Positions 37,265 to 48,780 of a stretch of DNA of 64,000 nucleotides are shown here, piece after piece; the first letter of the stretch is position 1, and every line of letters starts with the position of its first letter. The position numbers and the translations under genes were made by a program. The notes under the pieces were generated by a model. It saw nothing but the letters and a program-made list of their open reading frames with translations, did not search any database and was not told where the DNA came from. The stretch comes from Methylobacterium longum (GTDB lineage Bacteria > Pseudomonadota > Alphaproteobacteria > Rhizobiales > Beijerinckiaceae): positions 39,410-103,409 of the forward strand of contig NZ_BPQS01000020.1 in NCBI RefSeq assembly GCF_022179385.1, written 5' to 3'.

Positions 37265-37891
37265 ATGGCGCGCCAGCCGATTCTGGAGTTTTGGTACGAA
37301 TTCGCCTCCACGTATTCGTACCTTGCGGCGATGCGCGTCGAGGCGGCAGCCGCGGAGGCCGGCGTCGCGGTGCGGTGGCGGCCCTTCCTCGTCGGTCCGC
37401 TCTTCGCCTCTCAGGGCTGGACCACGTCGCCCTTCAATCTCTACCCGGCCAAGGGCAAGAACATGTGGCGCGACGTGGAGCGCGAGGCCGCGCGCCTCGG
37501 CCTGCCGCCGCTGACCCGCCCGGCCCAGTTCCCGCAGAACAGCCTCAGCGCCGTGCGGGTCGCCGTCTACGGACAGGATCAGGACTGGCTCGTGCCGTTC
37601 TCGAAGGCTGTCTTCACCGCGAGTTTCGCCGAGGGGCGGTCCATCGCGGAGCCCGCAGCCGTGGTCGAGATCCTGGATTCGCTCGGCCTCGACGGGACGC
37701 AGACCGTCCGCGCTGCCGCCGCCGAGGCCAACAAGACCAAGCTGCGGGTCAGCGTCGAGGAGGCGCGCTCCCGCGGGATCTACGGGGCGCCGACGTTCCT
37801 GGCGGACGACGGCGAGCTGTTCTGGGGCAACGACCGCCTGGACCTCGCTCTGGCCTGGGCGACCGGCGACCGGCCGAAGGGGCTCAGGTAG
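37265..37891 (+). CDS. 2-hydroxychromene-2-carboxylate isomerase-like (DsbA/GST-kappa fold)
   Basis: 208-residue thioredoxin-fold protein. The N-terminal FWYEFASTYSYLA places a serine (S15) where the family's glutathione-activating serine sits; later parts include NSLSAVRVAVYGQ and RGIYGAPTFL (cis-proline loop). Family members isomerise an intermediate of naphthalene breakdown using glutathione. No aromatic-degradation genes are nearby, so a general glutathione-dependent role is as likely. It is transcribed divergently from argG. Confidence 0.84.
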   Translation: MARQPILEFWYEFASTYSYLAAMRVEAAAAEAGVAVRWRPFLVGPLFASQGWTTSPFNLYPAKGKNMWRDVEREAARLGLPPLTRPAQFPQNSLSAVRVAVYGQDQDWLVPFSKAVFTASFAEGRSIAEPAAVVEILDSLGLDGTQTVRAAAAEANKTKLRVSVEEARSRGIYGAPTFLADDGELFWGNDRLDLALAWATGDRPKGLR

Positions 37892-37992
37892 GGCTGGTTT
37901 AGGATCCCGTTCACGCGCTTCGGCCATCACAACGACCCGACCCCGTGTTCCTCGTCCGGCCCCGCTTCGGTGCGGCCGGCGCGGGGCGCACG

Positions 37993-38700
37993 ATGCCCCG
38001 GACGAATCCCATGCCTGTTTCCCGACGTCTTTTCCTCGCTGCAGCCGGTGCCACCCTGGGCACCGGTATCGGCCGCGCCGCCGCCCAATCCTACGGGCAG
38101 CGCGTGGCGGTCACCGGCGACGACGGCAAGGCGGTGGCCAACTCGATCCTGCCGGGCGAGATCACCGGACAGATCCCGGCCCTGCGGGGGGTGACCTATG
38201 TCGGGCCGCGCGACGCCGGGACCACCCTCTACGAATTTTTCGACTTCAACTGCCCGTTCTGCCGGAAGGCCGCGGCCGACGTGGCTGCACTGCATGACAG
38301 CGATGCTGAACTGCGCGTCGGCCTTGTCCACAATCCGATCCTGTCGCCGCAATCCGCCCAGGCCGCCAAGGTGATGCTCGCCGTGCAGCGCCGGCTGGGT
38401 GCGCAGGCGGCCTGGGGCTTCTACCTGACACTCCTCGGGAAGCCGGGGCGCATCGACGGCCCCGGGGCGCTGGGCGCGTCAGCGGCCCTCGGGATCCCGC
38501 AGGCCGAGATCGAGGCCATCGCCGACAGCGAGGAGGTGCGCGCGGCGCTCAAGAGCCAGATGCGCATGGCGGCCGATCTCGGTCTCTACGCCACGCCGTC
38601 CTACGTGGTCGGTAACAGCGGCATCCTCGGTCATCCCGGCGCCCGCGCCATGGCCAAGATGATTGCCAGCGTCCGGCGCTGCGATCGGCTCGCCTGCTGA
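37993..38700 (+). CDS. Tat-exported DsbA-family thiol oxidoreductase
   Basis: 235 residues. The N-terminus SRRLFLAAAGATLG has a twin-arginine signal with cleavage near AAAQS. The mature protein shows the redox motif CPFC (C87, C90) in FFDFNCPFCRKAA and the cis-proline loop YATPSYVVG. It is likely a periplasmic disulfide oxidoreductase. The start is uncertain: ATG 37993 or 38011, both just before the Tat motif; the frame also opens at GTG 37945. It precedes the atp operon but is separated by 216 bp. Confidence 0.82.
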   Translation: MPRTNPMPVSRRLFLAAAGATLGTGIGRAAAQSYGQRVAVTGDDGKAVANSILPGEITGQIPALRGVTYVGPRDAGTTLYEFFDFNCPFCRKAAADVAALHDSDAELRVGLVHNPILSPQSAQAAKVMLAVQRRLGAQAAWGFYLTLLGKPGRIDGPGALGASAALGIPQAEIEAIADSEEVRAALKSQMRMAADLGLYATPSYVVGNSGILGHPGARAMAKMIASVRRCDRLAC

Positions 38701-38916
38701 CACCGCACGGCGTCACACTTCCGCCGTCCTATCGCGCTGCGGCGCTCGCGTCCGTGTTGCGTGCGGCCATGCTGGCATGCTAGGCGGTCGCCGCGCGACA
38801 AGGTCCGGTCCTCGACCCTGCCTGCTGTCGGCGCGATCCCACGTCCCGAACGGTCTCGCACCGCGCTCCCGCCGGAGCGCGCGGAGCGGGCGGGCAACCA
38901 GAGAAGAGAGCGACGG

Positions 38917-39489
38917 GTGGCGCAGAACGGTTCCGAGGCTGGTCCCCTGGTCGCAGGCGTGGCGGGCCGGTACGCTTCCGCCCTGTTCGAACTCGCGCGC
39001 GACGAGCGCCAGGTCGATGCAGTCGCCGAGGCGCTCAACCAATTCAACACGTTATTGAACGAGAGCGCGGACCTGCGCCGCCTCGTCCGCAGCCCGGTCT
39101 TCAGTGCCGAGGAGCAGAAGGCCGCGATCGGCGCCGTGCTCGACAGGGCCGGCATCGGCGGTCTCGCGGCCAACTTCATCCGCCTGACGGCCGCGAACCG
39201 CCGGCTCTTCGCGCTCCCCGACATGATCGCGGCGTTCCGGTCCCTGGTCCAGGATTCGAAGGGCATCGTGCGCGCGCAGGTCCGCGTCGCCGAGAAGCCG
39301 TCCGACGCCGTGATCGAGGAGATCAAGGCGTCGCTCCGCGACATCGCCAAGGCCGAGGTCGATGTCGACCTCGTCGTCGACCCGAGCCTGATCGGCGGTC
39401 TCGTCGTGAAGATGGGCTCGCGTATGGTCGACGCGTCCCTCAAGACCAAGCTCAACGGTATCCGCCTCGCGATGCGGGCCGCGCGCTAA
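38917..39489 (+). CDS. atpH: ATP synthase F1 subunit delta
   Basis: 190-residue stator subunit (OSCP-like) linking F1 to the b subunits of Fo. Homology runs from VAGVAGRYASALFELA at the N-terminus to GGLVVKMGSRMVDASLKTKLNGIRLAM at the C-terminus. GTG at 38917, preceded by AGAGAAGAGAG, is chosen over the open frame that extends back to 38761. It is the first gene of the alphaproteobacterial F1 operon; the Fo genes are elsewhere, as usual for this group. The 216-bp region upstream probably holds the operon promoter. Confidence 0.94.
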   Translation: MAQNGSEAGPLVAGVAGRYASALFELARDERQVDAVAEALNQFNTLLNESADLRRLVRSPVFSAEEQKAAIGAVLDRAGIGGLAANFIRLTAANRRLFALPDMIAAFRSLVQDSKGIVRAQVRVAEKPSDAVIEEIKASLRDIAKAEVDVDLVVDPSLIGGLVVKMGSRMVDASLKTKLNGIRLAMRAAR

Positions 39490-39543
39490 GCGCCCCCATC
39501 CGATCCGAACACACATAGACGCATCAGCGACAGAGGCCCGAGT

Positions 39544-41076
<1,533 letters not shown>

Positions 41077-41084
41077 GGCATCAG

Positions 41085-41220
41085 CCCCCTCCCCCGCGTG
41101 GGGAGGCTCCTCCCTTCAGGGGAGGCGTAGGGGTGGGGGCGACGCAGGACCGGACGGTTCGGCACCCTCGAAGCCACCTTCACCTCCGGCTCCTCCTCGC
41201 GACGGGGAGGAGAGGCCCTT
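41085..41220. repeat. Palindromic GC-rich intergenic element between atpA and atpG
   Basis: Two adjacent hairpins, CCTCCCC/GGGGAGG (41088-41094 with 41100-41106) and CCTCCC/GGGAGG (41109-41114 with 41120-41125). A GGGGTGGGGG run follows, then a module CACCTCCGGCTCC, then a third G/C hairpin near 41193-41214. The same module order recurs between atpD and atpC, so these are likely copies of a dispersed, transcribed palindromic repeat rather than operon-specific signals. Confidence 0.6.
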
Positions 41221-41244
41221 AGGAACGGACCTGGACCTCACCCG

Positions 41245-42135
41245 ATGGCGAGTTTGAAGGACCTGCGCAACCGCATCACCTCGGTGAAGGCGACGCAGAA
41301 GATCACCAAGGCCATGCAGATGGTCGCCGCCGCCAAGCTGCGCCGGGCGCAGCTGGCCGCCGAGGCCGGCCGTCCCTACGCCGAGAAGATGTCGGCCGTG
41401 CTGGGCAACCTCGCCGGCAATCTCGTCGGGGGCGTCGGCGCGCCGAAACTTCTGTCGGGGACGGGCTCCGAGCAGACGCACCTCCTGGTAGTCTGCACCG
41501 GCGATCGTGGCCTTGCCGGCGCGTTCAACTCCTCGATCGCCCGCCTCGCGATCCGCGAGTACGCCCAGAAGCTCACGGCCGAGGGCAAGACCGTCAAGAT
41601 CATGACGGTCGGCAAGAAGGGTCTCGACATGCTGCGCCGGCAGTATCGCGACCAGATCATCGAGAGCATGGACATCCGCGGCAACCGCCCGGTGGACTAC
41701 GCCTTCGCGGCCGAGATCGCCGACAAGATCCTGACCCGCTTCGAGGCCGACGAGTTCGACGTCGCGACGCTGTTCTTCTCCGAGTTCCGCTCGGTCATCT
41801 CGCAGATCCCGACGGCCCAGCGCCTGATCCCGGCCGAGCTGCCGGCGACCGACGCGCGCCCGACCTCCACGGCGGGCAACGCCGCCCTGGAATTCGAGCC
41901 GTCCGAGGAGGCGATCCTGGAGACGCTCCTCCCGAAGAACCTCACGGTTCAGATCTACCGGGCGCTCCTGGAGAACGCCGCGTCCGAGCAGGGCGCGCGC
42001 ATGAGCGCCATGGATTCGGCCACCCGCAACGCGGGCGAGATGATCAAGAAGCAGACGCTGATCTACAACCGCACGCGTCAGGCCATGATCACCAAGGAAC
42101 TCATCGAGATCATCTCGGGTGCGGAAGCCCTCTGA
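41245..42135 (+). CDS. atpG: ATP synthase F1 subunit gamma
   Basis: 296-residue central rotor shaft. The N-terminal helix (LKDLRNRITSVKATQKITKAMQMVAAAKLRRAQ in part) and the C-terminal helix (SAMDSATRNAGEMI, RTRQAMITKELIEI) that form the coiled coil in the alpha/beta ring are evident. The middle has the usual Rossmann-like part (VCTGDRGLAGAFN). The ATG lies after the palindromic repeat, with AGGAACGG upstream. Confidence 0.97.
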   Translation: MASLKDLRNRITSVKATQKITKAMQMVAAAKLRRAQLAAEAGRPYAEKMSAVLGNLAGNLVGGVGAPKLLSGTGSEQTHLLVVCTGDRGLAGAFNSSIARLAIREYAQKLTAEGKTVKIMTVGKKGLDMLRRQYRDQIIESMDIRGNRPVDYAFAAEIADKILTRFEADEFDVATLFFSEFRSVISQIPTAQRLIPAELPATDARPTSTAGNAALEFEPSEEAILETLLPKNLTVQIYRALLENAASEQGARMSAMDSATRNAGEMIKKQTLIYNRTRQAMITKELIEIISGAEAL

Positions 42136-42177
42136 GGCGCCGCGACCTGAACGCACAGCTTGAAGGGTAGGTTTACG

Positions 42178-43635
<1,458 letters not shown>

Positions 43636-43643
43636 GTCAGCGC

Positions 43644-43757
43644 GTCCCTCCCCCCAGCGGGGAGGGCCAGGGGTCGGGGGGTGCCGGTCGCGGCGCCATC
43701 CCGACCCGTTCCACCTCCGGTCCTTCCGGTATTCCGGCAGGAGCACGTGACGCGGGT
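43644..43757. repeat. Palindromic GC-rich intergenic element between atpD and atpC
   Basis: An 8-bp hairpin CCCTCCCC/GGGGAGGG (43646-43653 with 43659-43666) is followed by a GGGGTCGGGGGG run and, about 50 bp on, the module CCACCTCCGGTCC. This is the same order as in the atpA-atpG gap. It is shorter than that copy, having only one of the two leading hairpins. Confidence 0.58.
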
Positions 43758-43775
43758 TCGGGAAAACGTCAGGCT

Positions 43776-44177
43776 ATGGCCACCTTCCACTTCGATTTCG
43801 TCGGCCCTGAGCGGACGCTGTATTCCGGCGAGGTGACGGCCGTTCAGCTGCCCGGCATCGAGGGCGAGATGACCGTGATGCCGGGACATGCCCCGGTGCT
43901 GACCTCCCTTCGCGTGGGCGTCATCGTGATCACCGAGAGCCAGGGCAGCGGCAAGCGGATCTACGTCCGCGGCGGCTTCGCCGATATCGGGCCGACCACC
44001 GTGACCGTTCTCGCCGAGCGGGCGGCTCCGATCGAGGAACTGACCAACGAGTCGCTCGACCGCGACATCGAGGCGGTTGAGATGCAGCGGGACGCCACCG
44101 AGGATCTCCAGAAGCGCGAGGAGCTGAACGGCCAGATCGTCCAGCTCCAGGAGACGAAGGCGCTCCTGAAGCTCTGA
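43776..44177 (+). CDS. atpC: ATP synthase F1 subunit epsilon
   Basis: 133-residue rotor subunit that couples gamma to the c-ring and restrains ATP hydrolysis. The N-terminal beta-sandwich (FHFDFVGPERTLYSGEV, LPGIEGEMTVMPGHAPVLTSL) and a short C-terminal helical part are present. It closes the F1 operon; the convergent cca gene starts one base later. Confidence 0.96.
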   Translation: MATFHFDFVGPERTLYSGEVTAVQLPGIEGEMTVMPGHAPVLTSLRVGVIVITESQGSGKRIYVRGGFADIGPTTVTVLAERAAPIEELTNESLDRDIEAVEMQRDATEDLQKREELNGQIVQLQETKALLKL

Positions 44178-44178
44178 G

Positions 44179-45414
44179 CTAGGACCCGCGGGCGCTCTCC
44201 AGCGCCTGCGCCAGCAGATCGGCACGCGCCTGCTCTCCTGAGAGACAGCCGCGGGCCAGCCAGGTTTCGCGCGCCGTCGCCAAGCCACGGCCGATGGCCG
44301 GACCGGGTTTCACCCCGGCGGCCACGAGATCCGCCCCGGTGATCGGGAAGACCGGGACGTCGCTCAGACGCTGCAGCGCCCGGCGCGCGTCGTCTGCGAT
44401 GGCGGGGCGTGGCTCGCCCGATACGATCTCCAGAGTGTCGCGGAGCATCATGAGGCCGTGCTCCGCCGCGAGCGCCGGCACTGCGTCCCTCGCGATCGTC
44501 GCGCGACCGTGCAGGCCCGCCAGGATTTCCGCATAATCGGTCAGCTGCGCGTGCTCGTGGTTCGCGAGGCGCAGCCGCTCGCGCAGGCGGTCGGCGTCGT
44601 GCCGTGCGCCGACCGCGAGGGCCGCGAGCCGCATCACGGGCGACAGCGCGGCGACAGCGGCGCGCTCCAGCCGGCCGAGCTCGGCCACGCCGCCGGTGAT
44701 CCGCTGGAGCAGGCCCGTGCCGCTCAGGATCGCCACCATCGCGGGACCGCCCGCGGCGGCCAGCAGCTTCAGGAATTCGGATCGGACCCGCTCGCGGGAG
44801 AGGCGGTCCAAGCCGTTCCGCGCGGCCACGCAGGCGGCGAGGGCCGCTGCGTCGGGCTCCCCGATCCCGAAGCGGGCGTGGAAGCGGAAGAAGCGCAGGA
44901 TCCGCAGGGCATCCTCCCGGATCCGCGTCGCCGGATCGCCGATGAACCGGACGCGCCCTGCCTCAAGGTCCGGTATCCCGCCGACCCTGTCGTGCAGACA
45001 GCCGTCGCGATCCAACGACAATGCGTTGACGGTGAAGTCCCGTCGCTCGGCGTCCCGTGCGAAGTCGCTGCCGAACCGGACGACTGCGTGGCGGCCGTCG
45101 GTTTCGACATCCTCGCGCAGGGTCGTGACCTCGATCGGGCCGTCCGCGGTAACCAGGGTGACCGTGCCGTGCTCGATCCCGGTCGGAATCGCCTTCAGGC
45201 CGGGCGTCCGGCTGGCGCAGGCCATGACCGCGTCCGGCCGCAACGTCGTCGCGAGGTCGATATCCGCGGAGGGCGTTCCGAGGAGCGCGTCGCGCACGCA
45301 GCCTCCGACCAAGCGAGTCTCGGCGCCGGGCTGATCGAGGGATGCGAGCACGTGGCGTATACCGGGGCGCTCGAGCAGCGCCGACACGGCCGCGCGATCG
45401 AGGTCGCGCCTCAA
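44179..45414 (-). CDS. cca: CCA tRNA nucleotidyltransferase / poly(A) polymerase family
   Basis: 411-residue class II nucleotidyltransferase. The head has RLVGGCVRDALLG followed by the catalytic DIDLAT acidic pair, then the template-like RRDFTVNALSLD and EDALRILRFFRF (arginines near the active site). The C-terminal half is helical. It adds or repairs the tRNA CCA end. TTG at 45414 overlaps the upstream DUF6111 stop (TTGA), so translation is coupled in the DUF1285-Nudix-DUF6111-cca cluster. Confidence 0.9.
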   Translation of the reverse strand: MRRDLDRAAVSALLERPGIRHVLASLDQPGAETRLVGGCVRDALLGTPSADIDLATTLRPDAVMACASRTPGLKAIPTGIEHGTVTLVTADGPIEVTTLREDVETDGRHAVVRFGSDFARDAERRDFTVNALSLDRDGCLHDRVGGIPDLEAGRVRFIGDPATRIREDALRILRFFRFHARFGIGEPDAAALAACVAARNGLDRLSRERVRSEFLKLLAAAGGPAMVAILSGTGLLQRITGGVAELGRLERAAVAALSPVMRLAALAVGARHDADRLRERLRLANHEHAQLTDYAEILAGLHGRATIARDAVPALAAEHGLMMLRDTLEIVSGEPRPAIADDARRALQRLSDVPVFPITGADLVAAGVKPGPAIGRGLATARETWLARGCLSGEQARADLLAQALESARGS

Positions 45415-45668
45415 CGGAAGCCGCCCGGGACCAGGCGGCCGTTCTCCATATGGGTGGGCACGTAGCCGCCGGGCCGACGTTCCGAGAACAAGCCTTCGTA
45501 GACCAGCGTGCCGATCACCACGGCCAGTCCGGCCAGGACGAGCCGGAGGAGATGCGGATCCCAGTGCCCGCGTCGCAGCGGGTTGCGGCCGGCCAGCACG
45601 AGGTAGACCAGGAACAGGACGAAGGGGATGAGGAAGAGGCCGAACTCTTCGAGGACGCGACGCAGCAT
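45411..45668 (-). CDS. DUF6111 family small membrane protein
   Basis: 85 residues with two hydrophobic helices (FGLFLIPFVLFLVYLVLAG and LLRLVLAGLAVVIGTLVYEGLF) and a polar tail ending PTHMENGRLVPG. It is a small alphaproteobacterial family usually located between a Nudix hydrolase and cca, as here; function unknown. The ATG at 45668 was chosen at the start of the conserved part. Confidence 0.8.
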   Translation of the reverse strand: MLRRVLEEFGLFLIPFVLFLVYLVLAGRNPLRRGHWDPHLLRLVLAGLAVVIGTLVYEGLFSERRPGGYVPTHMENGRLVPGGFR

Positions 45669-45681
45669 GGTTTCCCGTGGC

Positions 45682-46353
45682 CTATCCCGCCGAGCGGCGG
45701 ACTTCACCGGTCTCGGTTTCCGGGTAGAGGCGCTCCCGGAGGTTGTTGAGGATCCCGGCGGTGACGCCCCAGATCAGGCGATCGCCGAAGGTCAAAGCGT
45801 AGAACCAGCGCGTGCGGCCCTGCCAGGCCCTGGAGCGGAGCCGGTAGCGCTCCCGATCCATCAGCACCGCCAGCGGCACCTCGAAAACGTCCGCAACCTC
45901 GTTGGGGTTCGGCCGAAACGTCGCGTCGGGTGCGACGAGACCGATCACCGGCGTGACCAGGAAGCCGGTGCCCGACAGGTAGGGATCGAGATAGCCGAGG
46001 AGACGGACCGACGCGGGGGGCAGGCCGATCTCCTCGTGGGCCTCCCGCAAGGCCGCGTCCGCAGGTCCCGGATCGGCGGGATCGATCTTGCCGCCAGGCA
46101 ACGCGACCTGCCCGGAATGGTCGCGCAGGTTCGCGGCGCGCTCGGTCAGCACCAAGCTCGGGCCGCCCGCACGGAGAATCACCGGCGCCAGCACGGCCGC
46201 GCGCCGGTGGGGCGGCGGCGGGATCACGGCCGAGCCGTCCGGATCGAGACTGTGATCGCCGCGGGGATTCGAGGTGGGATCGTCCGGTCCCGGCGGGTCC
46301 GCCGACAGGCCGGACTCGGCGCGGGCCAGGAAGTCGATCAGTTGCTCACTCAC
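45682..46353 (-). CDS. Nudix hydrolase, CoA pyrophosphatase-like
   Basis: 223 residues from GTG 46353. The Nudix box spans GGKIDPADPGPADAALREAHEEIGL in two parts, with the REAHEEIG core intact; the preceding HSGQVALPGG is typical of the CoAse/NUDT7 subgroup that cleaves CoA and derivatives. GTG overlaps the DUF1285 stop by 8 bp. It is third in the reverse-strand cluster. Confidence 0.87.
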   Translation of the reverse strand: MSEQLIDFLARAESGLSADPPGPDDPTSNPRGDHSLDPDGSAVIPPPPHRRAAVLAPVILRAGGPSLVLTERAANLRDHSGQVALPGGKIDPADPGPADAALREAHEEIGLPPASVRLLGYLDPYLSGTGFLVTPVIGLVAPDATFRPNPNEVADVFEVPLAVLMDRERYRLRSRAWQGRTRWFYALTFGDRLIWGVTAGILNNLRERLYPETETGEVRRSAG

Positions 46354-46933
46354 CGATGACGGCCGGCGCGATGGGGTGGAAGATGCCGCCGGCCCAGAGG
46401 CCCAGCCACGCTTCACCGTCCACGCTCCGCTCCTCAGCGAGATCCACGAGATCGTAGGTGAGCGAACGGGTCAGGAGGGCCCAGAGGCCGCGGCGGACGT
46501 GAATGTAGGGCTTGAGTGACCCGTCCGGCGCCTCCTCGAAGCGCAGGCCGTGCTCGGCATCGACGCTGACCAGATCGTCGACGTTGGTCCTGAAGGAGAT
46601 GCGTCGAGCCTCCCCGGCGCCGTCGACCGCCATCTCGACCGCCACGAAGGCCGCGTCCTCGACCGTGATTCCGACGCTCTCTACGGGGGTCACCAGGACC
46701 GTCCGTCCATCCGGTTCGCGCCGCAGGATGGACGCGAAGAGTCGGACGAGCTTCTCCCGGCGGATGGGCGAGCCGTTGTGGTGCCACGTCCCGTCCGCCG
46801 CGATGCGGATGTCGATCGTGCCGCAGTAGGGCGGATCCCAGCGCTCCACGGGCGGCAGCCCGCGCTTCGGCACGCCGTCCAAGGCAGCGCTGAGGCGGCT
46901 CAATGTGGGATCGGGGGCAATGTCCTCGCTCAT
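46346..46933 (-). CDS. DUF1285 family protein
   Basis: 195-residue cytoplasmic protein. The N-terminal half has PPVERWDPPYCGTIDIRI, then DGTWHHNGSPI and RREKLVRLFASILRREPDG, which are hallmark segments of DUF1285. The family is conserved next to the Nudix and cca genes in alphaproteobacteria; structures show small beta domains but no known activity. The ATG at 46933 marks the start of homology. Confidence 0.87.
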   Translation of the reverse strand: MSEDIAPDPTLSRLSAALDGVPKRGLPPVERWDPPYCGTIDIRIAADGTWHHNGSPIRREKLVRLFASILRREPDGRTVLVTPVESVGITVEDAAFVAVEMAVDGAGEARRISFRTNVDDLVSVDAEHGLRFEEAPDGSLKPYIHVRRGLWALLTRSLTYDLVDLAEERSVDGEAWLGLWAGGIFHPIAPAVIGE

Positions 46934-47009
46934 AGTCGAACAGATAGCGCCCCGTCGGTCGGCAGCCATGGTCGCCGCACCGGTTCGACCGACGCGTCTG
47001 CGACGGCGG

Positions 47010-48233
47010 TCAGGCCGGTCCGGCGCCCTGGGTGTTGACCGTGAGCACGTAGAGCGACTGGCTGGCGGCCATGAACAGGCGGTTCCGCTTCGGCCCCCCG
47101 AAGGTGATGTTGCCGCACACCTCGGGCAACCGGATCCGCCCGATCAGCGTGCCCTGCGGCGTCCACACGGTGACACCGTTGTAACCCACCGCCCGGCCCG
47201 CGTTGCTCGACACCCAGAGATTGCCGTCCACATCGGCGCGCAGGCCGTCGGGCCCGCATTTCACTCCGTCCACGACGCAATCCGCGAAGAGCCGCTGGTT
47301 CGAGAGCGCCGAGTCGATCCCGACATCGAAGGCGTAGATCTCGCCCTTGCCGCCGGGACCCGTATCGCCCGGCCCCGTCCCGGTGGAGCAGACGTAGAGG
47401 ATACGGTGATCCGGCGAGAAGCAGAGGCCGTTCGGATCGGGCACCTGATCGTCGGTCAGAACCCGGTCGATCCGGCCAGAGGGGTCGACGCGGTAGACCG
47501 CGTTGGGCAGTACACGCCGCTTCGTGACGGTGCCGGCCGGTTGCCCGAGCCGCGGATTGATGCGTCCCGTCGGGTTGGATGGGCCGCCGGCCTCGTCCGG
47601 CAAGCCCTCGTAGAGCAGGCCGCCATAGGGCGGATCGGTGAACCAGTACGATCCGTCGGCGTGCTGGACCACGTCGTTGGGGGCGTTGAGAGGCCTGCCC
47701 TCGAAGGCGTCGGCCAGCACCGTCGCAGAACCATCGAGCTCGTAGCGCACCACCTGCCGGCTGGCATGCTCGCAGGAGAGCTGGCGGCCCTGCCGGTCGA
47801 AGCTGTTGCCGTTGGAATTGTTGCTCGGCGCGCGGAACACCGAGACGTGTCCATCCTCCTCCAGCCAGCGCAACTGGCGATTGTTGGGGATGTCGCTCCA
47901 GACGAGGAAGCGGCCGACGGCGTTCCAGGCGGGCCCCTCCGCCCAGAGGGCACCTGTCCAGAGGCGGCGGATGGCGCTGTTCGGGACCACGTACGGCGCG
48001 AAGGCCGGATCGACCGTGATCACGTCAGGATCGGTGAAGTAGGTGGTCGGGGGCCCGGCGGGCCGGAAATCCCGCGGCGGATCGGTGATGGTGCTGGGCG
48101 GTTGCGGCTGGGCCAGAACGCCGCTCGTGCTTGCCAGAACGGCCCCAGCCCCGGCCCCGGCCAACAGGGCGCGTCGCGACGGTGCGGCTTGTCCGCCCTC
48201 CATCCCCGGATTCCATTTCCCCCACGGCTTCAT
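47010..48233 (-). CDS. Secreted SMP-30/gluconolactonase-like protein
   Basis: 407 residues with a Tat-type signal (SRRALLAGAGAGAVLA, cleavage near AQP) and a six-bladed propeller. Metal-site residues are visible in AEGPAWN (Glu), the central NAPNDVV (Asn) and the later DPNGLCFSPD (Asp). Family members hydrolyse sugar lactones such as gluconolactone; periplasmic versions are frequent in sugar-using bacteria. The ATG at 48233 starts the signal peptide. Confidence 0.85.
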   Translation of the reverse strand: MKPWGKWNPGMEGGQAAPSRRALLAGAGAGAVLASTSGVLAQPQPPSTITDPPRDFRPAGPPTTYFTDPDVITVDPAFAPYVVPNSAIRRLWTGALWAEGPAWNAVGRFLVWSDIPNNRQLRWLEEDGHVSVFRAPSNNSNGNSFDRQGRQLSCEHASRQVVRYELDGSATVLADAFEGRPLNAPNDVVQHADGSYWFTDPPYGGLLYEGLPDEAGGPSNPTGRINPRLGQPAGTVTKRRVLPNAVYRVDPSGRIDRVLTDDQVPDPNGLCFSPDHRILYVCSTGTGPGDTGPGGKGEIYAFDVGIDSALSNQRLFADCVVDGVKCGPDGLRADVDGNLWVSSNAGRAVGYNGVTVWTPQGTLIGRIRLPEVCGNITFGGPKRNRLFMAASQSLYVLTVNTQGAGPA

Positions 48234-48308
48234 CGTTGCTCCTCCGATGACGGCGGTCGTCATCTACCGCGTGAGCCTTGCGCCGGAATGACGCGACCGA
48301 CGGCTCGA

Positions 48309-48734
48309 TCAGCCGGGCCGACGCCGCAGGATCTTCCAGACGCCATCCGCCGAGGCGAGCAGGCGCGTGCCCTCACGGACATCGCCGCGCATGAAGACGA
48401 GGGAGCCGGTGCGCTTCACCACCTGCGGCCGGATCTCGACCCAGTCGCCGAGGCGGCCGACATCGATGAACTTCATCTCGAGCTGGATGGTCACGCAGTT
48501 GGCGCCGTCCGCCGCGCGCATCGCGGTCTCGCCGAGCGCCCGGTCGGCGAAGCTCATGAGCATGCCGCCGTGGACGACGCCGATGAGGTTGGCGTGCTTC
48601 TGCTCCGCCCGGAACGCGTAGGATCCGTCCGTTCCGCGCAGGTGCAGCGGGCCGACATGGGCGATGAAGCCGCTGTCCTCGATCGGCGCAAAGCCTTCGG
48701 GAACGGGATCGCGGGGATTCGTGTCGGTGGTCAT
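48309..48734 (-). CDS. PaaI-type hotdog thioesterase
   Basis: 141-residue hotdog-fold acyl-CoA thioesterase. The helix-start motif VVHGGMLMSFADRALGETAMR and the later CVTIQLEMKFIDVGRLGDW fit the PaaI/YbgC-like 4HBT group. Its acyl-CoA substrate is unknown. The ATG at 48734 begins just before PRDPVPEGF; the frame remains open upstream because of GC-rich codons, but that sequence is antisense to hrpB. Confidence 0.83.
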   Translation of the reverse strand: MTTDTNPRDPVPEGFAPIEDSGFIAHVGPLHLRGTDGSYAFRAEQKHANLIGVVHGGMLMSFADRALGETAMRAADGANCVTIQLEMKFIDVGRLGDWVEIRPQVVKRTGSLVFMRGDVREGTRLLASADGVWKILRRRPG

Positions 48735-48780
48735 CGCATCCTGTCCGTGCCTGTCGCGGCCGTGAGATAGGGCGGCGGCT